A DNA stretch of 64,000 nt from Annona cherimola (Eukaryota > Streptophyta > Magnoliopsida > Magnoliales > Annonaceae), in assembly GCA_030490835.1 (NCBI GenBank), contig CM059971.1, positions 6,120,007-6,184,006 of the forward strand, written 5' to 3'. The translations under genes and the position numbers were made by a program. Numbering within the stretch: position 1 is the first letter of the stretch; each line of letters begins with the position of its first letter. Positions 23,640-35,219 of this stretch are shown in pieces. Below the pieces are notes generated by a model. It searched no databases, had not been told where the DNA came from, and worked only from the letters and a program-made list of their open reading frames with translations.

Positions 23640-24650
23640 AGCATAAGGGATTTTCTGCATTTTCCTGGATTCAAAATCATTCTTAAGGCACTGATAGAGA
23701 CTGAATTTATCTCCCTTGGCAACAGGGGTATCTCCTGATTTACAATCCTGCATGCCAAATCTTTCAAGTACTCTTTCAATATAGGCATTTTGTGATAATC
23801 CAAGAATAGCTCGAGAACGATCCCGATGTATCTAAATTCCTAATACAAAAGTTGTTTCACCAAGATCTTTCATCTTGAATTTGTTTAATAGAAATCTCTT
23901 AGTTTCATGCAATAAACCTATATCATTGCTGGCAAGCAGTATGTCATTGACATATAAGACTAGAAAAATGTGCTTACTCCCACAGAACTTATGGTATATA
24001 CAATCATCAACCATATTCATCTCGAAACCGAATGAGATGACAACTTGATGAAATTTATAATACCATTGACGGGAAGCCTGCTTGAGCCCATAGATAAATT
24101 TTTTTAGTTTACAAAACATTCATTTTGCATCTTCAGACATAAACTTTTCTGATTGCACCATATAAATGGTTTCATCAATGTTACCATTGAGAAACGCAGT
24201 CTTTAAGTTCATCTAATGTAGCTCAAGGTCAAAATGTGTCACTAAAGCCATTATTACCCTAAAAGAGTCTTTCGATGAAACCAGTGAGAAAGTTTCTTTA
24301 TAATTAATGCTTTCCTTTTAAGTAAATCCCTTTGCGACAAGACGAGCCTTATATTTTTCCACATTACCCTTTGAATTCCTTTTGGTTTTAAATATCAATT
24401 TACAACTAATGAGCTTTGCACCTTCAGGCAATGGGATGAGTTCCCAAACGTCATTGTCTTTTATGGACTCAATCTCTTCATCCATGTCATTAATCCACTC
24501 TTGAGAATTTTTACTTTGCATTACTTGATGAAAGTTGATAGGATCATCTTCCATCATTGTAATGTCATCCTGATGTTCTTGGACAAAGATAATATAATCA
24601 CTGAAAATTGCACTTCTCTTTTCTCTAGTGGATCTCCTTAATGGCATTAG
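23640..24650 (-). pseudogene. Copia reverse transcriptase, inactivated
   Basis: 24647-24318 carries the RT N-terminus (EWINDMDEEIESIKDNDVWELI, then KYKARLVAKGFT). 24119-23832 carries LKKFIYGLKQASRQWYYKFH and the catalytic block LVLYVNDILLASND. The usual YVDD is YVND here, so the first catalytic aspartate is lost, independent of the stops. The connection domain (RVLERFGMQDCKSGDTP, VGSLIYA) runs down to about 23600. Confidence 0.92.
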
Positions 24651-24779
24651 TTCTTGAGGTTGTTGAGCTTGATCACCAGGAATATTCTATTGACGTTGAT
24701 CAGAGAAGTTGTCAATAATGTCTTGTGGTTCCGGTATTGTTGGTTGAACTGTGTTAGGAACAACAATCGAAGAAAAAGT

Positions 24780-25680
24780 TACCGATTCCTCTTCAAAGAC
24801 ATAGTCTCTAACCTTATCCTCCCCTCAAGCTTAATATCCTCAAAGAATTGGGCATTTTCCGTTTCAAAAAAGGATATGGATGTGGGATCATAAAATTTAT
24901 ACCCCCGGGACCGTTCAGAATATCCAACAAAGTAGCTACTAATTATTTTTGAGTCCAATTTCTTTTCATATGTCCTATAAGACCTTGCCATAGCTGAACA
25001 ACCCCAAATGCGTAAATGCTTTATGACAGGCTTTTTGCCCGTCCATAATTCATAAGAGGTTTTAGCGGCTGCCTTATTTGGTACTTTGTTAAGGATATAA
25101 GCTGCAGTCTTTAATGCCTTTTCTCAGAATGAGTCTGGTAAAGTAGTACGATTGATCATACTCCTTACCATGTCCTTTAAAGTTCTGTTTCGTCTTTCAG
25201 CAACACCATTCACTATAGGACTTTCTGGCATGGTGTACTGTGGGACGATACCGCACTCTTTTAGGAATTTGGCAAAAGGCCCTCGACGTTGTTCACCTGA
25301 TCCGTCATATCTACCGTTGTATTCACCACCACGATCAAATCTAACGGCCTTAATTCTTTTGCCAAGTTGATTTTCAACGTCAGCCTTAAAAATTTTAAAT
25401 ACGTCCAGTGATTGAGACTTCTCATGGATGAGATACAGGTAGCCATAACGAGAGAAATCGTCTATGAATATAATAAAATATTGTTGACAATTCCAAGAAG
25501 CTGTAGGGAAAGGCCCACAATGTTCGTATGTATTAGTTCTAAGACGTCTAAAGACCTATTGGCACCGAATCTCCTTATGTTTGTCAGTTTTCCCTTAACA
25601 CAATTAATACAAACTCGGAAATCTGACAAGTCATGAGGATTAAGAATTTCATCTGACACAAGTCTCTCAATTCTTTATTT
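24780..25680 (-). pseudogene. Copia integrase region, broken
   Basis: The minus frames read CINCVKGK and VLELIHTNIVG (start of the catalytic core), then a segment equivalent to the GVAERRNRTL block in mixed frames near 25200. Next come KTSYELWTGKKPVIKHLRIWGCSAMARSY and the C-terminal SSYFVGYSERSRGYKFYDP at 24991-24850. The core is shredded by stops. The C-terminal GKxP/GYS region is the best preserved. Confidence 0.88.
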
Positions 25681-26199
25681 AGAAATATGTCATAAACGTT
25701 TGTGCTAGAGTGAAACAGAATTCTCATTAGTTAATTTTTGTTTTGTACCATGAGAATTCACATGCAAGAATTCAACAAACAAGACAACTGTATCAAGCAA
25801 ATAAAAGTTACCATAACTGGATAAAGAGTCGGTACCCACAATATTTGAATTTAAAGAAAGATTAAACTGACTATTTCCAAATGAACAGAAATAACCAAAT
25901 TTGTCCAATACAGAAATAAAAACCAAATTTCATCTAAAAGATGGTATAATATATGTCTCTTTCAAATTTAAATAAAAACCAGTCTTTAATAATAACCGAA
26001 ATGTGCCTGTTGTCTCGACTTCAACTAATTTGTCATCGCCCACGTAGATGAATATTCCATCATCATTTGGCTTTCGGCAGCTCAAGCAACCCTGCATAGA
26101 CACACTTATGTGAGTAGTAGCACTAAATTCTATCCACCAAGTATGTCCAAGTACAGAAGCTCAATTAACCTCAGAACAAACCAAAGTGAGAAGCATACC

Positions 26200-27000
26200 T
26201 TTCTTTACACGTCAAGCGTAATATTTGGTACAATCCTTCTTTTGGTGTTCAGGAGTGTGACAGAAGTAACAACATGATTCCTTGGTTGATTTCTTTTGCT
26301 ATTTTTTATTTGCCACCTCACGTGCAGCTTCCTTATCCTTTTTCTTTTTCTTGGTCTTTTCCTTAAAATACTTGCCAAGTGTGCACTTTTGAGCCTATCT
26401 CGCTTCATTCTTTCTTCTTCTACACAATATGAAATGAGCTCATTAAGAGACTATTTCTTTTTCTGACAGTTATAGCTGATCTTAAATTGGCCGAATTGTG
26501 GAGGAAGAGAAATCAAAATCAAATGCACCAGCAAATCGTTAGATAATTGTAACCCAAGTGCTTTTAGTTTCTAAGCAAGATTAGACATCTCAAGGATGTA
26601 CTCCCTTATATTTTCTTTGCCTTTATACCTCATTGAAACTAAGCTTGACAAAGTTGTACTTGTTTCAGTCTTATCGCTTTTTCAAAGCGCTTTTCAATTT
26701 CATCAAGGAAATCCTTTGCAGTGGTATCTTGGTCAGATACACTACTCCTGAAAGCTTCTGGAATTGTTTTACATATGATCATGAGACTCATGCAATTTGA
26801 ACGATCCCACCTCTCAAAGTCTCATTTTTCCTCAATGGAACTTGCAACCATAAGATGGGTGGGTTGTTTAACCCTTAACACAAGGTCGAGATCCATACAG
26901 CCATAAATGATCATTACGTTCTTTTTTCATTGCTTGAAATTGGTTTTGTTCAGCATGAGAATAGAATTAATGTTGGTAGATATGGTAGAAGTAGATGTAT
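26200..27000 (-). pseudogene. Copia gag remnant
   Basis: The minus text in shifting frames includes LMLNKTNFKQWKKNV, then IPEAFRSSVSDQDTTAKDFL and KLKALGLQLSDDLLVHLIL (UBN2/gag-type capsid). SYNCQKKK, NELISYCVEEERMKRDRLK and a lysine-rich tail follow. A knuckle equivalent (SCCYFCHTPEHQK-like) is visible only in a different frame near 26250. Several in-frame stops are present. Confidence 0.8.
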
Positions 27001-28885
27001 TAGTTGAAAATAAAACAAAACAACATATTCACATGAGTTTCATATAAAATCTTAATAAAATTCAAATAATGGCTGGGCCCACCACAAGATACCTAGTACA
27101 ACATTAATATCTAGCCTTTGGACAGAAATATTAACTTGTAAGTGGTACTCTTACTGTAGTAATCAAATATTGATAATAAAGTCCTGTCAAATAATAAGCC
27201 TTTCATTGGACCGACTTACTATTCACATGAAAATCCAAATAATTATCATATATTTAGTACCACACGTGTGCATGTAATTTGGCCAAAAATTAACCTTCCT
27301 TTGGGCCGATTAAAATTCGCATGAATTACACTCACACAATCATCCTAATGTTTGAAAATAAATTAGCTTACACAAGAGAGGCTACTTTCGCAGCATGTTA
27401 TTTCAATTAATTTATTTTAAAACATCAGACATTCATAAAAAATATTTATACCATTATTTTGATTTTTAAATTCCAAAAGATCCAAAAATTAAATTTTGCA
27501 TGTCAATAGGTCAATTTAAGATTTCAATAGAAAGCAACAAATCATAAACACATGAAAATTTGACATAAATTGCTTTCTAAATTTTCATGAACTAACCACA
27601 TGAATTAATTGCACATATAATTCAAAAATTGCATGCATATATGTAAATTTCACAAAAATAATATTTCTGGACCTATTTGGCTTAATCAGACCCCTCCATT
27701 TGATCAAGAATGTCTAAAAACATAGAAAACTACTATTGGATCGTCTAAATTGGATAATGGGGTCATAAAATATGATCAAATCAATTTGGACAGTTATTAG
27801 GCTGCCACGTGTCCACTACTGTATGGGCCAAATTGTGGGTGGGCTGGATCGGTTGGGCCACGGGTTCAGACAGAATACTGGACTGTTGGGTTTGGGCTTG
27901 AACTTGAGTGGGCTGAAACGGGCCTTACTGAATGTGCTGGCCAACTTGAGTGGGCTGCTTCCGCCTTCATAGGCTCGCCCAAGTGTAAGTGGTTTGGTCT
28001 TGGCCTGCTGGACTGGGCTAGGTAGATGGGTTTGGGTCTGGAGCCCAATTCCACAAAAGATAGATGGAAGCCCAAGCCCACGTATTTTGCAAATTGACCA
28101 AAGTGAAAAAAAACTTCTGAATAGGGTGTTTTGTGAAAATTGTGTCAACAGGTTTTGTGTAAATATTATATCTTCTTCCCTAAAACCCTAGCCCATGCTG
28201 AAACCCTAGCCGTCGCTGCCCTCCTATGTGCCATCCGTCGAACGCCTCTACCGCTGCCATCCGCCGCTCGCCGTCCAGCGTTGTCTTCTCTGGCACCGTC
28301 CAGCATCAGCTGCATCGGCAGGTTGCAGCCCTGATGCGCAGCACCGGCAGAATGCAACCCCGAGGCCTAGCCCCAACATCCAGCTCCGTATCGTCCGTTT
28401 CCAAAGCAACGTCCAACGCCGGCATCCAGGCAAAAAAAAATAGAATCTAGGGCAAAACAATGGCAGGGCAAGGTCCAACATCTAGTTTTCGCCGCTTCTT
28501 TTTATTAAACAAAAGAAAAGGGCAGCCATTACTATTTTTGAAGACGCGGCTGAATCCAAAAAAATGAATCTCAGGCAGAAACGAACAGGGGCACCGGCAA
28601 GCGACGCCGCCAACCACTGTTGCCGGAAACCCATCTCGCTGGTGACACAAAACCCAAATCTCAAAATCCGGTGCCACGAAACCCTGGTCTAATCATGGTT
28701 TATTCACGAATGAAAACTCTGAGTTAGGACAGCGGCAACCATTAAAGGTGGGTTTTTTCAAATTTTTAGCGTTTTATGATTAATATATCCGTAACAGCAT
28801 ACATGTAATTCAAAATCTGACAGGCTGAATTATTTGAACAAATAAGCTAAAATTTTCATTAATCCTTCTTAATAATTTAACATGA
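27001..28885 (-). other. Copia leader, with a GC-rich middle
   Basis: This lies between the PBS and the gag start. 27760-28690 is far more GC-rich than the rest of the element and contains AAACCCTAGC-type text and purine/pyrimidine-biased GGGCTTGGGC motifs. Several ORFs of 60-110 codons on both strands overlap one another and match no family I recognise, which is expected of GC-rich, stop-poor DNA. It could be a captured host segment or simply a long leader. Confidence 0.5.
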
Positions 28886-28905
28886 AGATTAGGCTTTGAT
28901 ACCAC
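28886..28905 (-). promoter_or_regulatory. Copia primer-binding site (tRNA-Met)
   Basis: Immediately inside the 5' LTR the minus strand reads AGTGGTATCAAAGCCTAATC. TGGTATCA-AGC is complementary to the 3' end of initiator tRNA-Met, the usual copia primer; one position differs (A for G). Confidence 0.9.
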
Positions 28906-28906
28906 T

Positions 28907-29364
28907 TGTTGGGAAAACCAAATTGATTAAGTCCATAATCTCCCAGGATCCTCCATGCCAAATTACTAAGAAAATAAGAACCATAAGCCGAAGCGTACTT
29001 GAATCCATAGATGCAGTTGTTCTTGAATCCTGAGGTTTCTGGATCTTTCAAGTTAATGCCCTAAGGTTTTCTGGAGAAGGTGGCTCCACTTTTTAATTGA
29101 TAGGTTGTTAGAAAAGAACCCTGATAGGTGCATAACCTAGGGACGAAAATCGTTTATATAGGGAGTCTATCTTTCGTATTTCTAATTTAGCACATCATAA
29201 AAATAGAAATTAAAAATTAGGCTAGAGAGTTTCTACGCATAGGAGACTCATACTTTATTAGATGATTTAGGCCCATAAAACCTGATATCACTTTAAAAAT
29301 TAGGTTGTTATTTATGATAGCGTATATATAATTAATATATGTGTGTGCCCAAAATTCCAATACA
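28907..29364 (-). repeat. Copia 5' LTR
   Basis: The direct-repeat partner of 22099-22551, 458 bp. The terminal CCAACA is altered to CCAATACA. A TATA-like TTTATATA lies near 29150-29158. By eye about one base in ten differs from the 3' LTR. Confidence 0.92.
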
Positions 29365-30994
29365 TTTTTCAATCTTACTTAACGAAATTTTTATCCAAAA
29401 CATTGAGACCTCGCTACTAATAAAAAAAACTTCTAAAATTTTAATCATCAAATACATTGCGAGTTTATTAACCAAATAGAGCCAAAAAATAGTGTATAAA
29501 ATTCTAAATTAAAAAGAAATTCATAATGTCTACGGTAACTTTGAACATATACAGAAAATACACCAATATAAAATCAATGGCTAAGTTCTGAAATAAGTTG
29601 TAGATTTTATATAACAATACTTTTAAAATATACTCTATAGCTTATAATAGCCACTTGTGCTAGGTAGAGTTGGCAACCATGTCGTATAATTTTAGCCATC
29701 CGATTGTACAAAAGGTTGGATTTCGGGGCAAGAAATTAAACCTTTTATTGGATATGAGACTTTGTTGATTTGGACCATGGAGCCTCATATCTTTGATGTA
29801 TTAACATGTTCTTTCTATTTGCATTTATTTTAAATGAATTTTAGTTCGATTTGAACTTACATGGTGATTTATAATTTACTAGATCTCTTGAGTACTAAAT
29901 TCTATCAATTTATAATTACATGTTGTATTTATTGAGTTTGCCCAAACTAACTTTATCTTTTTCCTATTTTAGATGGCAGACCCAGATATAGATCATCAAA
30001 AGGATGATGGCCTAGCTAAGACTAGTGAATAGGATGAAAGAATTCACCATTTAGACCTTTTGATTTATTTTAGACAGACACTCATGTATATGAATTTTCA
30101 AAAATTTGGATATATATATGTATATTAACTTCCTTGAATATACTTAATAAGATTATTATTTTATTTTGGTTCGTTTAATTTTTATTTCCAGTATTATTGA
30201 TCCTAGTATTATCTACTGAGTACTTTAGTAACCTATGACAACCATTGCACTTAGGAGTGAAAATTGGGGAGGATAAGGATGTGCTCAAACCTGACCCTAC
30301 ATTTTAAAAAATTATTTTTTACTATTCTTTTTATACTTGTTTGAGACAATGTCAGTCTGACCCTTACTTTTCTTTAAGAGGTCTCAGGACAAACTTTAGG
30401 TTGGTACCGGGATAACAGGTCGGGTTGAAAAAGTGGGTCAAAGTTTAAAAATTTATATACATATCAATATAAACTCGTATTTATGATACATTTAAAGGTT
30501 AAATGATCCAATGTTTTACTATTTAGTGAATAAAACACAATTCTCATAACAAAGCATTAGTAAAAAATTTTAATAATTTCATTTACAACTTCATCTTGCT
30601 AAATATGTGTATCAACCTTAAAAAAACATTGATGTAAATTTTTATATTACAATTAAAATTGAAAAATTGAAAAATAATAATAGTCATTCTTGTAAGATAT
30701 AAACAACATATATAATATATTTGATTTCATTCATAAATATATAAATGAGATAACTTGAAAAATATTTATACAACTCAGAAATAAAAATTTATCAATATAA
30801 ATAAGTTATAAAGTTAAACGCACATCAATATAAATCATATTTACATTAATAAATCATAAAGTTAAACATATTTATCCAACAAAATAACATTCGCATAAGG
30901 CATTGACTTAGTCGGAGAGGCGTTACAAAATCCATTGTAAGGATTTTTTTCTCATACTCTGTCCAATGAATACAATGGATGAACAAAAGAACTC
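29365..30994. other. AT-rich gap, no gene seen
   Basis: The sequence is AT-rich with stops in all frames. A short stretch at 29972-30030 translates as MADPDIDHQKDDGLAKTSE but has no family signature and no extension. Text near 30360-30440 (GGTTGGTACCGGGATAAC, GGTCGGGTTG) resembles hAT sub-terminal motifs, but I could not pair its ends. Confidence 0.6.
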
Positions 30995-31010
30995 AAAAGG
31001 AAATACAAGA
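30995..31010 (+). repeat. Target-site duplication of LINE-2, 5' copy
   Basis: AAAAGGAAATACAAGA is repeated exactly at 47764-47779, about 16.8 kb away, on the far side of LINE-2 and its nested Athila element. It proves that the two LINE halves are one insertion. Confidence 0.95.
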
Positions 31011-31193
31011 GTCCCGCCTCTATAGCCCCAAAAGACGATTTGGTCGTGCTTAGGACTGGGTGTGGGTAGCAAGGTCAGGGGAGAGATCGGCGATATAGGG
31101 AAGGAACAGGTGGTCGGAGTACGGAAGACGGCGTCGCTGTTGAGTTGGGGAACGCCGTTGGGGAAGAAGTCGGAGGCATCTCTTGCAGAAAGG

Positions 31194-32796
31194 ATGAACC
31201 CATGTATTGCTGATCTGTTGGGGGCCGAATTACAAACGATGACCATTGAGGGACCGGCGATAAAGAAGATTCAGCCAGGAGAGGATGCTACCATTCTGTG
31301 TTCTCTCTCGACGTCGAAATCTTATAACAAGGAATTCTTCAAAGGAATGTTGAGATGGATATGGAGGACGAAGGATAGATTCTACTTCACCGAGGTCGGG
31401 GAAAACTTGCTCATGGTGTCATTCTAAGATCACAATGACAAGAAGCAAGTAATGGAGGGCCGACCATGGTTATTCGAGCGGAATCTCATCATCCTCGCGG
31501 AGCTGCAAGAGGAAATGGATCATGCCCATCTAATGCTCATTAATTTGCCTCTATGGATTCATGTTCAGGGGATCCCATACATTGTCGAAAAGAATTACTT
31601 GGAACTGAATATTGGTAACACATTTTCAGAACTGAATGACAGCAGAGTTACGGAAGCAAAAATCAAGCTCAAGGTGATGGTGGACTGCAGAGAACCTCTT
31701 CGTAGAAGAATGTTCATCAAAGTTGGCTCACAACATCGAAAATGGATCAGCTTTCAGTATGAGAAGCTACCGGTTTTCCGTTATTTGTGTGGCATTATGG
31801 GGCATGCCCATAAGGACTGTCCGACAGCAGCAAAGGAGAAACAAAATGCAATGGAGGCAGATATGCCTTATGGAAATTGGCTGCGGGTGGGAGTGAAACC
31901 GATGAGGCTAAAAGAGGAGCTTGCTTCAGGAAACCGTATGGCACCAACCAAGTATTTGGGCAACCAGGGGGATCATCTGAAGGTAAACCGTGAGACAAGG
32001 ATGATAGATGAGGCGAGAACTGCAGTCATGGAAGCAAATTAGCAAGTCGGATGCTCAGAATGGGGGGGAGATTACATAACGCTGATGGAGCATGCATAGA
32101 ACAGATGGGCATTTTGAGCACGAGTGGTGAGCTCAGGCGGACAAGCCACTATATCAATCTTTACCAACATCAGCAACATGACCTAGTGATTCCACACGGA
32201 TTCAAGGATTCTATGGAACGAAATTCAGTAGGAGGGGGGCATGGGACTGAGGGTGGTTAAAGTGAGGGGAGGGAGAAGGGTAGGGCTGGAATATGCAGAT
32301 AGTGGAAGGATATTCATAGTGATGAAGGAGGACAGATGCAGCGGTCGGCTTATGCGAATAAGGAGGAACTTGATGGGGCTGGCACGGCTTAGGTCATGAG
32401 GAGGGCTGCTTGCCGGAAAGATGGGCAAAGTGGGAACTGTAGTGTGGTGGAGGATAGTAAATTGATTGATATACATGCGCAAGCAGTGGATGGGGGGAAC
32501 GATTTGCTCTCCACTAAACAATCAGGATGGACGGGGGGGGGGGGCAAATAGTGGAGCCCGAAAATGCAAATCAAGATTCACAAGGACGTAGAGGACGATG
32601 GAAAAGGCGACCTCGGCAAGGGGAGGGTATGAAGATGATTGACTCCATTGTAATTATGGAACATGGAAATGCTAAGAGAGGGCTGGTTTTGGATCCAAGT
32701 GAGCAAATGATTAGGCAGAAATGGGCAAAGAACATGGACATCGTTGAATGCGGGGAGGTGGAGGTTGTGGGGGCACCCCAACCCCACCTCAAGTGA
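31194..32796 (+). pseudogene. LINE-2 ORF1, broken
   Basis: The ATG at 31194 starts MNPCIADLLGAELQ, colinear with LINE-1 ORF1. The frame runs through a TAA at 31425-31427 to DCREPLRRRMF and the zinc knuckle. The knuckle's first cysteine is replaced by arginine (FRYLCG for FCYLCG), so metal binding would fail. A stop at 32040-32042 ends that frame. The basic C-terminal part (RGRWKRRPRQG) is recovered in another frame at 32527-32796. That part overlaps the start of the endonuclease frame, so ORF1 and ORF2 overlap or abut in this family. Confidence 0.87.
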
Positions 32797-32797
32797 G

Positions 32798-33431
32798 ATA
32801 GCCTTTTTGGCGTGGAATTGTCATGGGCTTGGGAACCCATGTGCAATTCGTAGCCTTCTTGACTTGGTCAGGAAACAAGTTCCCAAACTAGTCTTTCTCT
32901 GTGAAACTAAGCGTAACACAAAGGAGATGGAGGGGATTAGGCATATGATCAGGTTTGACTCATGTTTTGCGGTGGAGCCCGTGGCTAGGAGAGGGGGTTT
33001 GGCTCTTTTTTTGGAATAACGACCATCCAACGTCTGTTCGAAGTTTCTCTGTTCATCATATTGACATGGATTTCATGGGTTGGCGGTTCACAGGGTTCTA
33101 TGGTCACCCCGAAACACACAGCCGTCATCAAAGCTGGCACATTCTCAATCAGCTAGGTGAAGGATCCAACTCTCCATGGCTTGTTATTGGCGATTTCAAA
33201 GAAGTTGTGGGACCTAATGAATATATTAGTATGAGGAATCGCACCCAAACTCAAATGGATCTTTTCTATAACACTATAGATAGGTGCAATCTGCAAGACC
33301 TCGGGTTAATGGGGGCGCCCATGACCTGGAGTAATAATCGAAGGGGATCTCAGAGAGTGGAAGCTAGACTGGATAGAGGGCTTGCAAATTCTCCTTGGCT
33401 CAACCTATTTCCCTATGCAAGGATTGGTCAT
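32798..33431 (+). pseudogene. LINE-2 ORF2, endonuclease part before the Athila
   Basis: This is homologous to LINE-1 from 5448. The initiator ATG has become ATA (32798-32800). The frame reads IAFLAWNCHGLGNP, FLCETK, RRGGLALF, shifts in a T7 run near 33008, and continues WRFTGFYGHPETHS and NNRRGSQRVEARLDRGLA. The GDFNE motif is GDFKE, replacing a conserved Asn of the endonuclease active site. The frame breaks off at the Athila LTR (33432). Confidence 0.92.
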
Positions 33432-34167
33432 TGATGCGCACCAAGTGCTTGTCGTTAAGAGCACTGTGATCACCAGTTTAATTAAAATTAACCGAAACAC
33501 ATTAAAGCTACCACTATACGGGTGATAGTGTAGAATAACGGTGAGTCGGGTCGAATCCACAGAGAGGCTATATAATTGTTGAATTATTTTAAGCAAAAAG
33601 AGAAAAGTGAAAGGGAGTATAAAGAAGAGAAAGAAAGAAATTAGAGATAAAGGAGAAGAAATTAAAGATAGAGAAAAAGAAATTAGAGAGAGAAGAAAGG
33701 AGAATTAGAAAGAGAAAGAAAGAAGAGAGAGAAAGCAGGTAAATAAGAGAGAGAAAGAGACCGAGAAAGAAGAGAAGAAATTGTAATTAACTAAAATTAA
33801 ATCTAAATTAGGACAGTAATTTAAAGACTACAGAATTAAAATATATTATAGTCTATTTTGTTCCCTATATTTTGAAATATAATTGGGGATATATGTATGT
33901 TTTACCCAATTAAACTATTTTATAATTTTTCCCGAGTTATGCTAATACTATTTCAAAGTTATTTTTTTTAGCCAATTTAATTTTATCTTAGCATGTATCA
34001 TTATCTTTATAATTTTATATTTTCAAAATATTGCAAAATTACCATTTTATAGCAAAATTAAAGATTCTATCGAAAATATGATTTTCATGAAATTCCACTT
34101 AAAACCTGCGTTTAATTAACGTTTTAATATTTAATATGAAATTAAATGGAAATTTTTAGACTTATCA
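33432..34167 (-). repeat. Athila 3' LTR with a large internal deletion
   Basis: 736 bp, against 2493 bp for the 5' LTR. It matches 41762-42172 and then 43918-44254, so about 1.75 kb is missing. ATTAA occurs at both breakpoints in the long copy. The deleted part contains the TATA box. In the first 165 bp, five differences from the 5' LTR are visible by eye. Confidence 0.93.
33596..33780 (+). repeat. Purine-only tract in the Athila 3' LTR
   Basis: About 185 bp of almost pure A/G on the plus strand (GAAAGAAAGAAATTAGAGATAA type), repeated in the 5' LTR at 41926-42115. On the element's coding strand it is a pyrimidine tract near the 3' end of U5. Internal GAGAAAGAAA repeats suggest growth by slippage. 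Confidence 0.88.
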
Positions 34168-34181
34168 CACCCCCCAATTTA
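34168..34181 (-). promoter_or_regulatory. Athila polypurine tract
   Basis: The minus strand reads TAAATTGGGGGGTG directly before the 3' LTR terminus TGATAAG. This is the expected position and composition for the plus-strand DNA primer. Confidence 0.85.
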
Positions 34182-35219
34182 CACATTGCTAGTCCCTTAG
34201 CAATGGAAATGGTTTAATATATATATATATATATAAATTTAAGTGCACTGCAAATAATGATAGTAATCTTTAGAAGTAAATTTCTTTAGTAAATATAAGT
34301 AAAAATATCTCATGATGCATAGAAGAGTATATAGCACGTGAATATATGAACTATTGAACACAGGAGCATTAGATAAATTATTTTCAACTTATCCAAGCTT
34401 AAGCAACATTCATATCAAAATTATGATAGTGACAGTATATATATATATATATATTTTAGTTTTTTTTCTTCCCCTCATCATATTTCAGGATATCTGGGGT
34501 TTTCATTTTTTTATTTTTTATTTTCACTTCACCGTATTTCAGGGTATCTAGGGAGACACATTTTTGTTTTTTTTTTCTTCCCCTCACCATATTTCAAGGT
34601 ATTTGAGGATCTACAATATATATATATATTTAACTAGCAACTATTAATTGCAATGATATTAAATGTTACTTGCTTGGATGAGAGAGAAAATTATATTATC
34701 ATGGTGCCCACATGGTTCATTGGCGTGTAAGTGCAGTTAGTGCTAATAAAATTTTAAAAACACTATGAAAATATTTTTACTAATTACAGTTTTCTTCTTC
34801 ACTTACTACCAAGCATAGCAAGTGCACTTTGATTTATCTCTATGTTTTCTTTTTTACGAAAATAAAATATTATTATAATTTTTTATTATATATATATTTT
34901 TTTTATTCTTTTTTAGAATTATATATATATATTTTTTAAAAAAATCAAGTTAAACAAACCAGACCCCCCAACTTAAGTGTTGCTATCTTTAATAAACATG
35001 CACAAAATATAATTTTATGAAAATAAGATAACAGGGAAGGAGACAACCTGGGGTGTAATTTTGTAATTGAATAATGCAATTGTTGATTTATCAACAATAT
35101 TCTCCTGCAGCAAAATGTTCTTTTCCTGTAAAAAGAAATAAACATATATGGAAAATATTAGGTTGCCTCCCAATCAGCACTAAGTTTAACGTCTTCAGCC
35201 AGACGTTGTGAAGTTTCGA
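34182..35219 (-). other. Athila region between integrase and 3' LTR, no env ORF
   Basis: About 1 kb of AT-rich sequence with (TA)n tracts (34219-34233, 34435-34453, 34615-34629) and a CATATTTCAGGATATCTGGG-like segment repeated about three times between 34475 and 34615. Many Athila elements carry an env-like ORF here, but I see no open frame or membrane-protein text on the minus strand. It was either lost or never present. Confidence 0.65.

Larger units (their letters stand above)
22099..29364 (-). mobile_element. Ty1/copia retrotransposon, full length but dead
   Basis: The LTRs at 22099-22551 (3') and 28907-29364 (5') begin TGTTGGGAAAAC and end near CCAACA. TTTTT flanks both ends as a low-complexity TSD. 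On the minus strand the 5' LTR is followed by TGGTATCAAAGCC, a tRNA-Met primer-binding site. The 3' LTR is preceded by the purine tract AAATGGGAAAT. Domain order gag, integrase, RT, RNase H is copia-type. The LTRs are about 90% identical over the first 145 bp by eye, so the insertion is not recent. Every domain has stops or shifts. Confidence 0.93.

Noticed and set aside
28140..28680. Cluster of 60-110 codon ORFs on both strands in the copia leader
   Set aside because: GC-rich, stop-poor DNA gives ORFs in all frames; no family motif and no consistent strand.
33432..34167. Independent solo LTR rather than the Athila 3' LTR
   Set aside because: It directly follows a polypurine tract and integrase on the same strand, and its partner at 41762 abuts a PBS, so it is the 3' LTR of the nested element.
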